Part shown: in pieces, positions 1 through 7,162 of the stretch
Layout of the letters: the number at the start of each line of letters is the position of its first letter
Numbering within the stretch: the stretch's first letter is position 1
DNA from: Anaerolineae bacterium
GTDB lineage: Bacteria; Chloroflexota; Anaerolineae; Anaerolineales; UBA11579
Length of the DNA stretch: 64,000 nt
Direction: 5' to 3'
NCBI GenBank assembly: GCA_004297445.1
Contig: SCUK01000077.1
Coordinates: forward strand, 1-64,000
Notes under the pieces: generated by a model
The model's input: only the letters and a program-made list of their open reading frames with translations
Databases searched by the model: none
What the model was told of the DNA's origin: nothing
Program-made: the position numbers and the translations under genes

Positions 1-45
1 TAAACAGGGTGGGGGGGCGCAGGTTAAGTGCGCGAATGATGAAGA

Positions 46-66
46 GGGCCGGTCTCAGACCGGCCC
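46..66. repeat. 21-bp palindromic repeat, copy 1
   Basis: GGGCCGGTCT-C-AGACCGGCCC is a perfect inverted repeat with 10-bp arms and a single central base. An identical copy occurs at 9027-9047. This copy lies about 60 bases past the stop of the last gene of the minus-strand operon, and the other lies just past a gene's stop. No T tract is present, so it could be a dispersed repeat or a 3'-end mRNA hairpin rather than a classical terminator. Confidence 0.75.
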
Positions 67-122
67 CTACAGAGTTGGCAATGGACACTTCGCGTTTCGG
101 AATTGAATGCCCCTCCCGTTGG

Positions 123-413
123 CTATGAATCTCTTCGCGGTTGATGTTGTTTACAGTATGCAGATCCAATCATAGGGAAGTTGCTACATCTCTCTCCCGT
201 CTTATTGTTCGCCCCTCTACATCTTATTCCTTCTAATCTCGCTGCAACTTTCTCCAGCCTTCTCCGTGCGAGAGATTGCGCCCTCCTAGTAATCTTTGGT
301 ACATACCCAGGCTTTTGACTCTCCCGCAACCTCTTAATTCGTGTATTGTGCTTTTTGCAGTATACCCTTCCAGGTTGTGCGGCCCTTCCACACATTTTAC
401 AAATATCGATCAT
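123..413 (-). CDS. Small double zinc-finger-like protein, unknown function
   Basis: A 96-residue protein with two cysteine/histidine clusters. The N-terminal one is CKMC followed by CKKH (C-x2-C-x9-C-x3-H). The C-terminal one is C-x10-C-x10-C-x3-H (CRGA...CSNF...CKQH). The middle is strongly basic. The second pattern resembles short zinc-binding modules seen in phage and HNH-associated proteins, so nucleic-acid binding is a reasonable guess only. The ATG lies three bases after the TGA of the Rieske gene, so it appears translationally coupled as the last gene of that operon. Its base composition is visibly more AT-rich than its neighbours, which may indicate later acquisition. No catalytic motif is visible. 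Confidence 0.6.
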   Translation of the reverse strand: MIDICKMCGRAAQPGRVYCKKHNTRIKRLRESQKPGYVPKITRRAQSLARRRLEKVAARLEGIRCRGANNKTGERCSNFPMIGSAYCKQHQPRRDS

Positions 414-416
414 GTG

Positions 417-1547
417 TCAAATGCTTACATTTGGGGTGTGGCCGAGGGCGGCGAGGTAGTTGCGGTCCAGGGCGGGGAGGAGAGATTCCTGGCCGGAGTA
501 GGGCGAGGGGGAGTAGCGGGAAGACAGCACGCCCAGCTGGGCGCGTTCGCACATTTCCCAGTCCTGGCGGTTGACGGTGTCCCAGAAGTCGGCGGCGTCG
601 TTGGGATTGAAATCCGGTTTGTCGAAAGCAGACGGGTGGAACATCCACTCACAGGTGACGAGGGTGCGGCGGAGGCCGCGCGGCCAGAGGGTGTGAAGCA
701 TGACGTAGTCCGGGTGGGGACTGATGAGAGCGTTGGGAAAGACAGTGTAGTAATAGACGCGCTGGAGGTCACTTCCCCCGATGCCGGTGAGGGGGTCAGC
801 GACGCGATTGGTACTGATGGACAGACTGGGGTAGTTCATGTTCATGTAGCCGCCCAGGAAGGGACCCTCGGTGAGGTCGTTCATGCCGCCCAGATAGGGG
901 GTGCGTTCGGCGAGGTCAGGGTGGACGAGCGGGCAATGGTAGCACTCGGAGTAGTTCTGGGCGATGATTTTCCAGTTGGCGGCGACGTCGTAGACCACTT
1001 TGCGGGCGGTGCGGAGGTCGGCCAAACCCCATTTGGGGAGACGAGCGATGAGGGGGGCGAACCATTCCGCGAAGGGCTGGGGGTCCGGATGGAGGTTGAG
1101 AAAGAGAAAGCCTTCCCACTCAACGAGGTGGGCCTCGTGAAGGGAGTAATCGGCTTTGTCGAAGTCCTGCACCATATCCATGTGGGGCGCGCCGATGAGC
1201 AAACCGTCGAGGGCGTAGGTCCAGGCGTGGTAGGGGCATTGGATGGATTGAGCAAGCTGACCGGACTCCTCGACGCAGAGTTTGGTACCGCGGTGGCGGC
1301 ACAGGTTGAAGAACGCGTGGGGGATGCCGTCTTTGTCGCGGGTGAGGATGAGGGATTCATGTTCCAGTTCGAGGAGAACGTATTGGCCGGGCTTTTCAAT
1401 CTGTTCGGCGCGGCCGGCGCAGAGCCAGTAACGTCCAAAGATGCGTTCGTGCTCGAGGGCGTAGATATCAGGGGAGGTGAAGTATTCGCGCGAAAGAGTG
1501 CGGGAGCCCTGTTTGAAGGACTGGGCGGTGCGGATGAAGTCGGTCAT
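417..1547 (-). CDS. Rieske mononuclear non-heme iron oxygenase, alpha subunit (betaine/choline-type)
   Basis: 376 residues, a typical length for the catalytic subunit of Rieske oxygenases. The Rieske [2Fe-2S] motif is CRH (C83, H85) followed by CPYH (C104, H107). The mononuclear iron site is ECYHCPLVH (H204, H209), with the likely third ligand D329 in NRQDWEMCE. The NRQDW..CE ending is typical of the choline monooxygenase/glycine betaine demethylase (GbcA) branch. AGGAG lies seven bases before the ATG. It is the fourth gene of an operon with a GcvT-like protein and two FAD oxidoreductases, so oxidative demethylation of a methylated amine is likely. No ferredoxin reductase partner is encoded nearby. 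The substrate is unknown. Confidence 0.9.
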   Translation of the reverse strand: MTDFIRTAQSFKQGSRTLSREYFTSPDIYALEHERIFGRYWLCAGRAEQIEKPGQYVLLELEHESLILTRDKDGIPHAFFNLCRHRGTKLCVEESGQLAQSIQCPYHAWTYALDGLLIGAPHMDMVQDFDKADYSLHEAHLVEWEGFLFLNLHPDPQPFAEWFAPLIARLPKWGLADLRTARKVVYDVAANWKIIAQNYSECYHCPLVHPDLAERTPYLGGMNDLTEGPFLGGYMNMNYPSLSISTNRVADPLTGIGGSDLQRVYYYTVFPNALISPHPDYVMLHTLWPRGLRRTLVTCEWMFHPSAFDKPDFNPNDAADFWDTVNRQDWEMCERAQLGVLSSRYSPSPYSGQESLLPALDRNYLAALGHTPNVSI

Positions 1548-1593
1548 GGGCGGACTCCTGTTTCGCAGCGTCGGTCTACTAGGAACGACAAGA

Positions 1594-3186
1594 TTAACTC
1601 CGTCGATTCTTGAGTATCGCGCGGGCAGCGTTGCGGCCGGGGAGGCCGGTTAGGCCGCCGCCGGGGTGGGTGCCAGCGCCGCAGAGGAAGAGGCCGGGAA
1701 TTTCGGTGGCGTACCGGGCGAAGCCAGCAACCGGGCGGCCGATGAGCCACTGGTCGAGGGCCATCTGGCCGTGCATGATGCCGCCTTCGGTGGCGGCGAA
1801 GTCGGATTCGAGGCTGGCGGGGGTGCGCAAGTGGTTGTGCTTAACAAGCGATTTGAAGCCGGGGGCGTAAGCGTCGAGAGTCTTGATGACGAGGTCGGTG
1901 AGGCGTTTACCCTCTTTGGCCCAGGACGCGCCTTTCAGGTCGTAGGGAGTGAATTGGATGGTGATGGACACCAGGTGCTGACCGGCGGGGGCGAGGGCGG
2001 CGTCATGGAGGGAGGGGAAGTGAAGTTCCAACGCGGGATTGGCGGAAATACGCCCGTACTTGGCGTCGTCGTAGGCTTTCTCGAGATAGTCGAGGGAGGG
2101 GCAGATGAGCGTGTAGCCGGTGAGGTGATCGTGGCCGTCCGGCGCCCCCTTGAATTTTGGCAGGCCGGAGAGGGCGAGGGTGAGACGGCTGGTGCTGCCC
2201 TTGAAGCGGATGTTGCGGACGCGGCGCATGAGGCGCGGGTTGAGTTGTTGCGGGCCGACGAGGCCAAAGAGAGTGCGGCGGGGGTCGAGGTTGGAGACGA
2301 TGACTGGGGCGCGCAGGAGATCGCCATCGGCTAGTTCAACGCCGACGGCGCGACCGTTTTCGAGTAGGACGCGGGCGACGGGTGTATCGGTGAGGATTTC
2401 GACGCCGTGCGACTCGGCGGCGCGGGTCAGGGCGGCAATCACGGCGCCGACGCCGCCACGGGCGAAGCGGGCGGAACGGTATCCAGCGTTGGGCACACCC
2501 ATTTGCTGATAAAGAAGCATGTAGGCCGAGCCGGAGGATTGCGGGCCGAGCATACTGCCGGTGACGGAGTGCGCTCCGAGGGCGGCTTGCACGACGGGCG
2601 ATTCAAACCATTCGTTCAGCCATTCCTGGGCGGTCATGGGCAGGAGGCGCAGGAAGTCCATCATGTCTGCGCGGCCAAGGCGGCGCGCCTTGAGGGCAAC
2701 CCGGGCCCATGGGAAGAGGTCGTTGAGGGATGGCGAGATGATGTTCGGGGGAATCTCGGCGGCGGTGGCGGCGAGGACAGCGGCGAGGCGGGCAGTGACG
2801 CGCAGGTATTCGGGATAACGTTCGGCGTCCCTGGCGGAAAATCGGGCGATCTCGGCCTTGGCGCGGGCGGGGTCGCGCCAGAGAGTCAGGGCGCGGCCAT
2901 CCGGCTGGGGGGCGAAGACGGCGGCAGGGACATCATGAAAGGCGAGGCCGTGCGACTCGAGGCGCAGATCTTTGATGACCTGTGGCGAGAAGAGGCCGGC
3001 ATCGGCATGGCCGACGGGGGCGTGGAAGCCGGGGAAGAGTTCTTCTGTGCCGGCGAGGCCGCCGAGGTGAGAGCGGGCTTCGAGGAGGAGGACCTTGCGG
3101 CCAGCTTTGGCGAGATACGCGGCGGCGACGAGGCCATTGTGCCCGCCGCCGATGAGGATGACGTCGTAGTGGGTGGAGGGGCTCAT
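1594..3186 (-). CDS. Phytoene-dehydrogenase-like FAD oxidoreductase (paralog 2)
   Basis: 530 residues from the ATG at 3186. The ORF track extends 29 residues upstream into low-complexity shadow sequence. The N-terminal FAD/NAD-binding motif is DVILIGGGHNGLVAAAYLAKAG with the following acidic residue in LLLEAR. The C-terminal FAD-binding segment is LFLCGAGTHPGGGLTGLPGRNAA. This matches the COG1233/PYROXD2-like branch of the amine oxidase/phytoene desaturase superfamily. The start overlaps the stop of its paralog as ATGA, and AAGGA is placed upstream. It is about the same size as the neighbour and aligns with it throughout, so the two arose by tandem duplication. They may form a heterodimer or act on successive substrates. 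No carotenoid genes are nearby, so carotenoid synthesis is unlikely. Confidence 0.85.
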   Translation of the reverse strand: MSPSTHYDVILIGGGHNGLVAAAYLAKAGRKVLLLEARSHLGGLAGTEELFPGFHAPVGHADAGLFSPQVIKDLRLESHGLAFHDVPAAVFAPQPDGRALTLWRDPARAKAEIARFSARDAERYPEYLRVTARLAAVLAATAAEIPPNIISPSLNDLFPWARVALKARRLGRADMMDFLRLLPMTAQEWLNEWFESPVVQAALGAHSVTGSMLGPQSSGSAYMLLYQQMGVPNAGYRSARFARGGVGAVIAALTRAAESHGVEILTDTPVARVLLENGRAVGVELADGDLLRAPVIVSNLDPRRTLFGLVGPQQLNPRLMRRVRNIRFKGSTSRLTLALSGLPKFKGAPDGHDHLTGYTLICPSLDYLEKAYDDAKYGRISANPALELHFPSLHDAALAPAGQHLVSITIQFTPYDLKGASWAKEGKRLTDLVIKTLDAYAPGFKSLVKHNHLRTPASLESDFAATEGGIMHGQMALDQWLIGRPVAGFARYATEIPGLFLCGAGTHPGGGLTGLPGRNAARAILKNRRS

Positions 3187-4769
3187 TTGCCAAGATCCTT
3201 GAGGATTTCGAGGGCGGCCAGGCGGCCGGGCGCTCCGGTGATGCCGCCGCCGGGGTGAGTGCCGGAGCCGCACTGATAGTAATTGTCAATCGGGGTGCGG
3301 AACTTGGCCCAGCCAGCAGCGGGGCGCAGGAAGAACAACTGGGAGAGGGAGAGTTCGCCCTGGAAGATGTTGCCCTGGGTGATGCCAATCTTCTGCTCGA
3401 TGTCCCAGGGGGTGATGACCTGGCGATGGAGGATGTGCTTCTTGATGCCGGGGAAGTATTTGGCAAGGGTATTGACCACATTGTCGCCGAATTCCTCGCG
3501 GCGCTTTTCCCAGGTTCCTTCGCGCAGTTGGTAAGGGGCATATTGGACGAAGCAGGACATGACGTGCTTGCCGGGAGGCGCCATGTCCGGGTCGATGGCC
3601 GACGGGAAGATGATGTCGATGTAGGGATTCTTCGGGATGTCGCCGTACTTGGCGTCATCGTAAGCCTGCTCGATGTAATCGACGCTGGGGCTGATGGAGA
3701 TGGCGCCGCGCATGTGGGGGCCGGCTCCCTTGAGGACGCCGAGGTCGGGGAGGCGGTCCAGAGCGAGGTTAACCTTGCCGGAGGAGCCGCGAATGTTGAA
3801 GGCGCGGATGTCTTCGACGAGGCCGGCGGGCAGGTGGGACTCGCCAATCATCTTAAGGAAGGTGAGTTTGGGATCGAGGCTGGAGACGATGGTCTTGGCG
3901 TAAATCTCCTCGCCAGACTGGAGGGCGACGCCGACGGCGCGGCCGTTCTTGTGGATGACCTCGGCGACGGGAGCCTCGGTGCGGATTTCGGCGCCGAATT
4001 CGCGAGCGGCCGAAGCGATGGCGTTGGAGATGGCGCCGGTGCCACCCTTGGCGAAGCCCCAGGCGCGGAATGCGCCGTCAATCTCGCCCATGTAATGATG
4101 CAAAAGGACGTAGGCGGTGCCCGGGGAGCGCGGACCGAGGAACGTGCCGATGATACCGCTGGATGACAGGGTGGCGATGAGCGGGTCGGTCTCGAACCAT
4201 TCTTCAAGGAATTCGGCGGAAGACATGGTCATGAGCTTGACGAGGGTGTAGAACTGCTCTTCGCCGATGCTCAAGAAGTGGCGAGCCATCTTGAGTAGTT
4301 CGAGGAGTTCGAGCGGATTGAGCGACGCCGGGTCGGGCGGGACGATGCCCAAGACGTATTTGACAGCCTTGGCCATGAAGTACATCATGTGGCCGTATTC
4401 TTTGTATGAGTCGGCGTCGCGGCGGCTGAACTGCTGGATGTTGCGGTAGGTGGCGCCGGCATCGCCATCGCGATAAATGTAGCGACCGTCCGGCAGGGGA
4501 GTCAGGGTGCTTTCGAGCGGCAGGATGGTGAGGCCGTGTTTGGGCAGGTTGAGGTCGCGGATGATTTCCGGGCGAAGGAGACTGACGACGTAAGAAAAGA
4601 CGGTGAACTTGAAGCCGGGGTAAATCTCCTCGGTGACGGCGGCGCCGCCGAGCACGTGACGCTGTTCGAGGACGAGGGTCTTCAGGCCGCGGCGGGCGAG
4701 GTAGGCGGCGGTGGTGAGACCGTTGTGGCCGCCGCCGATGATGATGGAGTCGTAGCGGTCGCGGCTCAT
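3183..4769 (-). CDS. Phytoene-dehydrogenase-like FAD oxidoreductase (paralog 1)
   Basis: 528 residues from the ATG at 4769, which overlaps the GcvT-like stop as ATGA. The N-terminal dinucleotide fold is DSIIIGGGHNGLTTAAYLARRG...VLEQR. The C-terminal FAD motif is YYQCGSGTHPGGGITGAPGRLAA. It belongs to the same COG1233-type family as the next gene and shares blocks such as SVDYIEQAYDDAKYG. Members are FAD-dependent desaturases or oxidoreductases, many without known substrates. Here the company of a Rieske demethylase and a GcvT-like protein points to oxidation of a small amine or carbon intermediate. That is inference from context, not from active-site residues. Confidence 0.85.
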   Translation of the reverse strand: MSRDRYDSIIIGGGHNGLTTAAYLARRGLKTLVLEQRHVLGGAAVTEEIYPGFKFTVFSYVVSLLRPEIIRDLNLPKHGLTILPLESTLTPLPDGRYIYRDGDAGATYRNIQQFSRRDADSYKEYGHMMYFMAKAVKYVLGIVPPDPASLNPLELLELLKMARHFLSIGEEQFYTLVKLMTMSSAEFLEEWFETDPLIATLSSSGIIGTFLGPRSPGTAYVLLHHYMGEIDGAFRAWGFAKGGTGAISNAIASAAREFGAEIRTEAPVAEVIHKNGRAVGVALQSGEEIYAKTIVSSLDPKLTFLKMIGESHLPAGLVEDIRAFNIRGSSGKVNLALDRLPDLGVLKGAGPHMRGAISISPSVDYIEQAYDDAKYGDIPKNPYIDIIFPSAIDPDMAPPGKHVMSCFVQYAPYQLREGTWEKRREEFGDNVVNTLAKYFPGIKKHILHRQVITPWDIEQKIGITQGNIFQGELSLSQLFFLRPAAGWAKFRTPIDNYYQCGSGTHPGGGITGAPGRLAALEILKDLGK

Positions 4770-5971
4770 GCCAGCACCTCGCGTTTGCGTTTGGGATTGA
4801 AGAAGGAACTCTTGACCACGCATGCCCGGGCCTGCTGGCGGGAAAACTCGACGGTGGTTTCGAGGTGGACGTCATCGCCGAAGGCGGCGTATTGAGTCTT
4901 GAGCGTGGCAAGTGCGATGTATTTCTTGAGGAGGGGGGAGAAGGTGATGCTGGTGGCCTGGCCGACCTGATAGCCGTCCTTGTAGACCGGGACGGCGGCG
5001 CGGGAGGCCATGCCGAGCACTTTGGGGGGCAGGTTGTGGGTGGCGAAGAGGCTTTCGAGGTGCGGCCAGTCAATTTCCAGGCCGCAGAAGAACCATTCGC
5101 TGCCGTGTTTGAGTTCGCGCTGAAGGGCGGGTTTGCCGATGAAGTCCGCGCCGTCCAGGTCCACGGCCCAGCTGAGGCCAATTTCGTAGGGGGTGGATTT
5201 TTGGGATTCGATGTCGGCCTTGGTGGCGGCGATGTAGTCCACGTCGATGAGCAGGAGGCCGGCTTCGATGCGCAGCATGTCCAGCGCGACGAGACCGAGG
5301 GGCATGAGGCCATATTTTCGGCCGGTATCGTAGAGTGAGTCGTAGACTTTTTCGGCGTAACGGCGCTCGACCCAGATTTCGTAGCCGAGGTCGCCGGTGT
5401 AGCCGGTGCGGGTGATGGTGACGGGGATGCGGTCGATCTTTGCCGGGGTGAGGTAATAGTATTTGAGGGCATCCAGCGAATCGTCGGATTGGGTGACGAT
5501 CTGTTTAAGGATTTCGCGGGACTTGGGGCCTTGCAGGGCGAGCGCGCCCAGGTCGGCGGAGAGGTCACGGATTTGTGCATTGAGGCCGTAGCCGACATCC
5601 TGAAACCAGCGCAGGGAGGGGTCAGCGGCGGTGATGCGGAAGTGCTGGGGCCCGAATCGCTGGATGGTGCCATCGTCGATGGTCTGACCGTCCTCGTCAC
5701 ACCAGGGGGAGTACATGACCTGACCGACGGCGCACTTGGCGATGTCGCGGGTCATGATGCGGTCGACGAGGCGGGCGGCATCCGGCCCGGTGATTTCGTA
5801 TTTGAAGAGGGGGGAGACATCCAGAAGGCCGGCGCCGGAACGAACGGCGTAGTATTCGGCGTCATGGGTGGCGGCATAGCGGGCAACGGAAAGATAGCCG
5901 GACCAGTCGCGCCACTCGTGGCTGACGCTGAGCGCCGCGGTGCGGCTGTGGAACGGGGTGGGAATGGGCAT
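4766..5971 (-). CDS. GcvT-family aminomethyltransferase / folate-binding demethylase
   Basis: 401 residues from the ATG at 5971, which has a GAGGAGG ribosome site. The upstream ORF extension is proline-rich shadow. Recognisable GcvT blocks are GLLDVSPLFKYEITGPDAA, ALQGPKS, RTGYTGDLGYEIWV and LVALDMLRIEAGL. GcvT-fold proteins transfer a C1 unit from an amine or sulfur substrate to tetrahydrofolate; relatives include glycine-cleavage T protein, dimethylglycine/sarcosine oxidases and DMSP demethylase. No GcvH, GcvP or lpd is adjacent, so this is unlikely to be the glycine-cleavage enzyme. It is first in the operon and precedes two FAD oxidoreductases and a Rieske oxygenase, consistent with capture of a C1 group released by demethylation. 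Confidence 0.85.
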   Translation of the reverse strand: MPIPTPFHSRTAALSVSHEWRDWSGYLSVARYAATHDAEYYAVRSGAGLLDVSPLFKYEITGPDAARLVDRIMTRDIAKCAVGQVMYSPWCDEDGQTIDDGTIQRFGPQHFRITAADPSLRWFQDVGYGLNAQIRDLSADLGALALQGPKSREILKQIVTQSDDSLDALKYYYLTPAKIDRIPVTITRTGYTGDLGYEIWVERRYAEKVYDSLYDTGRKYGLMPLGLVALDMLRIEAGLLLIDVDYIAATKADIESQKSTPYEIGLSWAVDLDGADFIGKPALQRELKHGSEWFFCGLEIDWPHLESLFATHNLPPKVLGMASRAAVPVYKDGYQVGQATSITFSPLLKKYIALATLKTQYAAFGDDVHLETTVEFSRQQARACVVKSSFFNPKRKREVLA

Positions 5972-6010
5972 GCGCCCTCCTCGATGGGTATGGCGTTGCG
6001 GGGTGGGTGG

Positions 6011-6039
6011 ATTGTAGCGCGCGGCGGGAGGAAGGTCAA
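6011..6039 (-). promoter_or_regulatory. Promoter of the GcvT/FAD-oxidoreductase/Rieske operon
   Basis: On the minus strand, TTGACC (6039-6034), 17 bases, then TACAAT (6016-6011). The predicted start is about 30-35 bases before the ATG at 5971 and leaves room for the GAGGAGG site. It is one of the best sigma-70-type matches in the window. Confidence 0.7.
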
Positions 6040-6274
6040 GAAGGGGGCGGGGTGGAGGAGGAAGAGCAATAACAAGCTCACGCAAAGAGCGCAAAGAAAG
6101 AATCTTGACCAAAGATTTCGCAGGTAGAGCAATACATCAAATCAAGTAGATTGCTCTCTTGCAGGAAGTCCAATGTGCCGAGCCCAACACCAGGCAATGC
6201 CGAAGGCATTTGCCGACAGAGTATCGCGAGTCGGGTTGTTTTCCAGTGAGCCGGTCTGAAAAAGGGTGTGAATC

Positions 6275-6330
6275 GGGATTTCCTTCACTTCGTTCAGGAC
6301 AGGCTCTCACTTCGTTCGGAATGACAAGAT
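6275..6330. repeat. Dispersed intergenic repeat, copy A
   Basis: GATTTCCTTCACTTCGTTCAGGACAGGC followed by CTTCGTTCGGAATGACAAGAT. The same blocks recur at 55677-55731 (CCTTCGACTACGCTCAGGGCAGGC...CTCGCAATGACAA) and, more broken, at 11187-11277. All copies are intergenic. Similar short elements are common in Chloroflexi genomes (recollection, not searched). Confidence 0.65.
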
Positions 6331-6423
6331 TTGGCGGAATAGGCGTGTGCAGCAGGCGATATTTTGTTGTAAGAAATTGGGTGTATAGTGTATCTATTGG
6401 ATATGAAGCGAAAGGTCAATGAG

Positions 6424-7152
6424 ATGAATACAATTGATGCAGCGTTGGTGCTGGTGGATATCAGCGGGTACACGCGGTTCGTGAACTTCCATTCGGTGAG
6501 CCAGGTGCATGCCGAGGAAATCATCACGCAACTGCTGGAAGCGGTAATTGACGCGGCGGAGTTCCCGCTGGTGCTGAACAAGCTGGAAGGAGATGCGGTG
6601 TTTCTTTACACCAACGCGAGTGCCGGGCCGCATGACCGGGTGGCAAAAGATGTCCTGAATCAGGTGAATGGGCTGTTCAGCGCGTTTCGGGCGAAGCAGA
6701 ATGAACTTATTGATGGCGGACGAAATGGCTGTCCATGTGATGCCTGCGAAAACATCGATACGTTGAAATTGAAGGCCATCCTGCATTTTGGCAATGTGGT
6801 GGTAAAGCAAATCCGGCAATTCACGGAGTTGGCGGGGAATGAAGTCATCCTGATTCACCGGCTGCTGAAGAACAGCGTGGGGATGCCGGAATACATGCTC
6901 ATCACGGATGCGTTCCTGAAGTTGTCCAGCGTGCCGAAGGGGTGGGCGGGACAGGCGGTGACGGAGAAGTATGACGACCTGGCGGAAGTGACGGGGCAGG
7001 CGTTCCCGGTGCAGTATGGCGCGCCGGTGGCGGAGCGCAAGGCGACGTTGATGCCGCGCGAGGTGGTTGGGAAAGTGGACCGGAAATTGTGGTGGGCGCA
7101 GTTGCCGAAGCGGTTGTTTGGGAAAAGGGCGTTCAAGAATTTGCCCGGTTGA
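6424..7152 (+). CDS. DUF2652-like protein with class III nucleotidyl cyclase fold
   Basis: 242 residues from the ATG at 6424, which is preceded by AAAGGT. The start LVLVDISGYTRFV matches the first metal-binding segment of class III adenylate/guanylate cyclases (DISGFTRF). LNKLEGDAVFLY matches the second metal segment, and LHFGNVVVKQI...GNEVILIHRLLKNS matches the later cyclase core. This arrangement is that of DUF2652 proteins. A Cys-x-Cys-x2-Cys cluster (CPCDAC) interrupts the middle. There is no receptor, transmembrane or GAF domain. Whether it makes cAMP, or is an inactive or binding homologue, cannot be decided by eye. It converges on kynU with a 10-base gap. Confidence 0.75.
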   Translation: MNTIDAALVLVDISGYTRFVNFHSVSQVHAEEIITQLLEAVIDAAEFPLVLNKLEGDAVFLYTNASAGPHDRVAKDVLNQVNGLFSAFRAKQNELIDGGRNGCPCDACENIDTLKLKAILHFGNVVVKQIRQFTELAGNEVILIHRLLKNSVGMPEYMLITDAFLKLSSVPKGWAGQAVTEKYDDLAEVTGQAFPVQYGAPVAERKATLMPREVVGKVDRKLWWAQLPKRLFGKRAFKNLPG

Positions 7153-7162
7153 AGCGGACGAT

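Larger units (their letters stand above)
5972..6423. other. Intergenic region between divergent operon and cyclase-like gene
   Basis: A 452-base gap with no credible gene. It holds the operon promoter at 6011-6039, a run resembling the common CTCACGCAAAG...GCAAAG spacer sequence near 6078, and a dispersed repeat at 6275-6330. The track ORF 6159-6422 is mostly translation of that repeat (SLRSGQALTSFGMT) and is not accepted as a gene. Confidence 0.6.

Noticed and set aside
276-1613. Plus-strand 445-residue ORF
   Set aside because: Lies opposite the Rieske gene, valine/glycine-rich shadow composition with no domain; the minus strand has all Rieske motifs.
4204-5700. Minus-strand 498-residue ORF in another frame of the GcvT and FAD genes
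   Set aside because: Ser/Pro/Arg-rich out-of-frame translation; the correct frame carries the GcvT and FAD motifs.
6159-6422. 87-residue plus ORF before the cyclase-like gene
   Set aside because: Mostly a translation of the dispersed repeat (SLRSGQALTSFGMT); no ribosome site.
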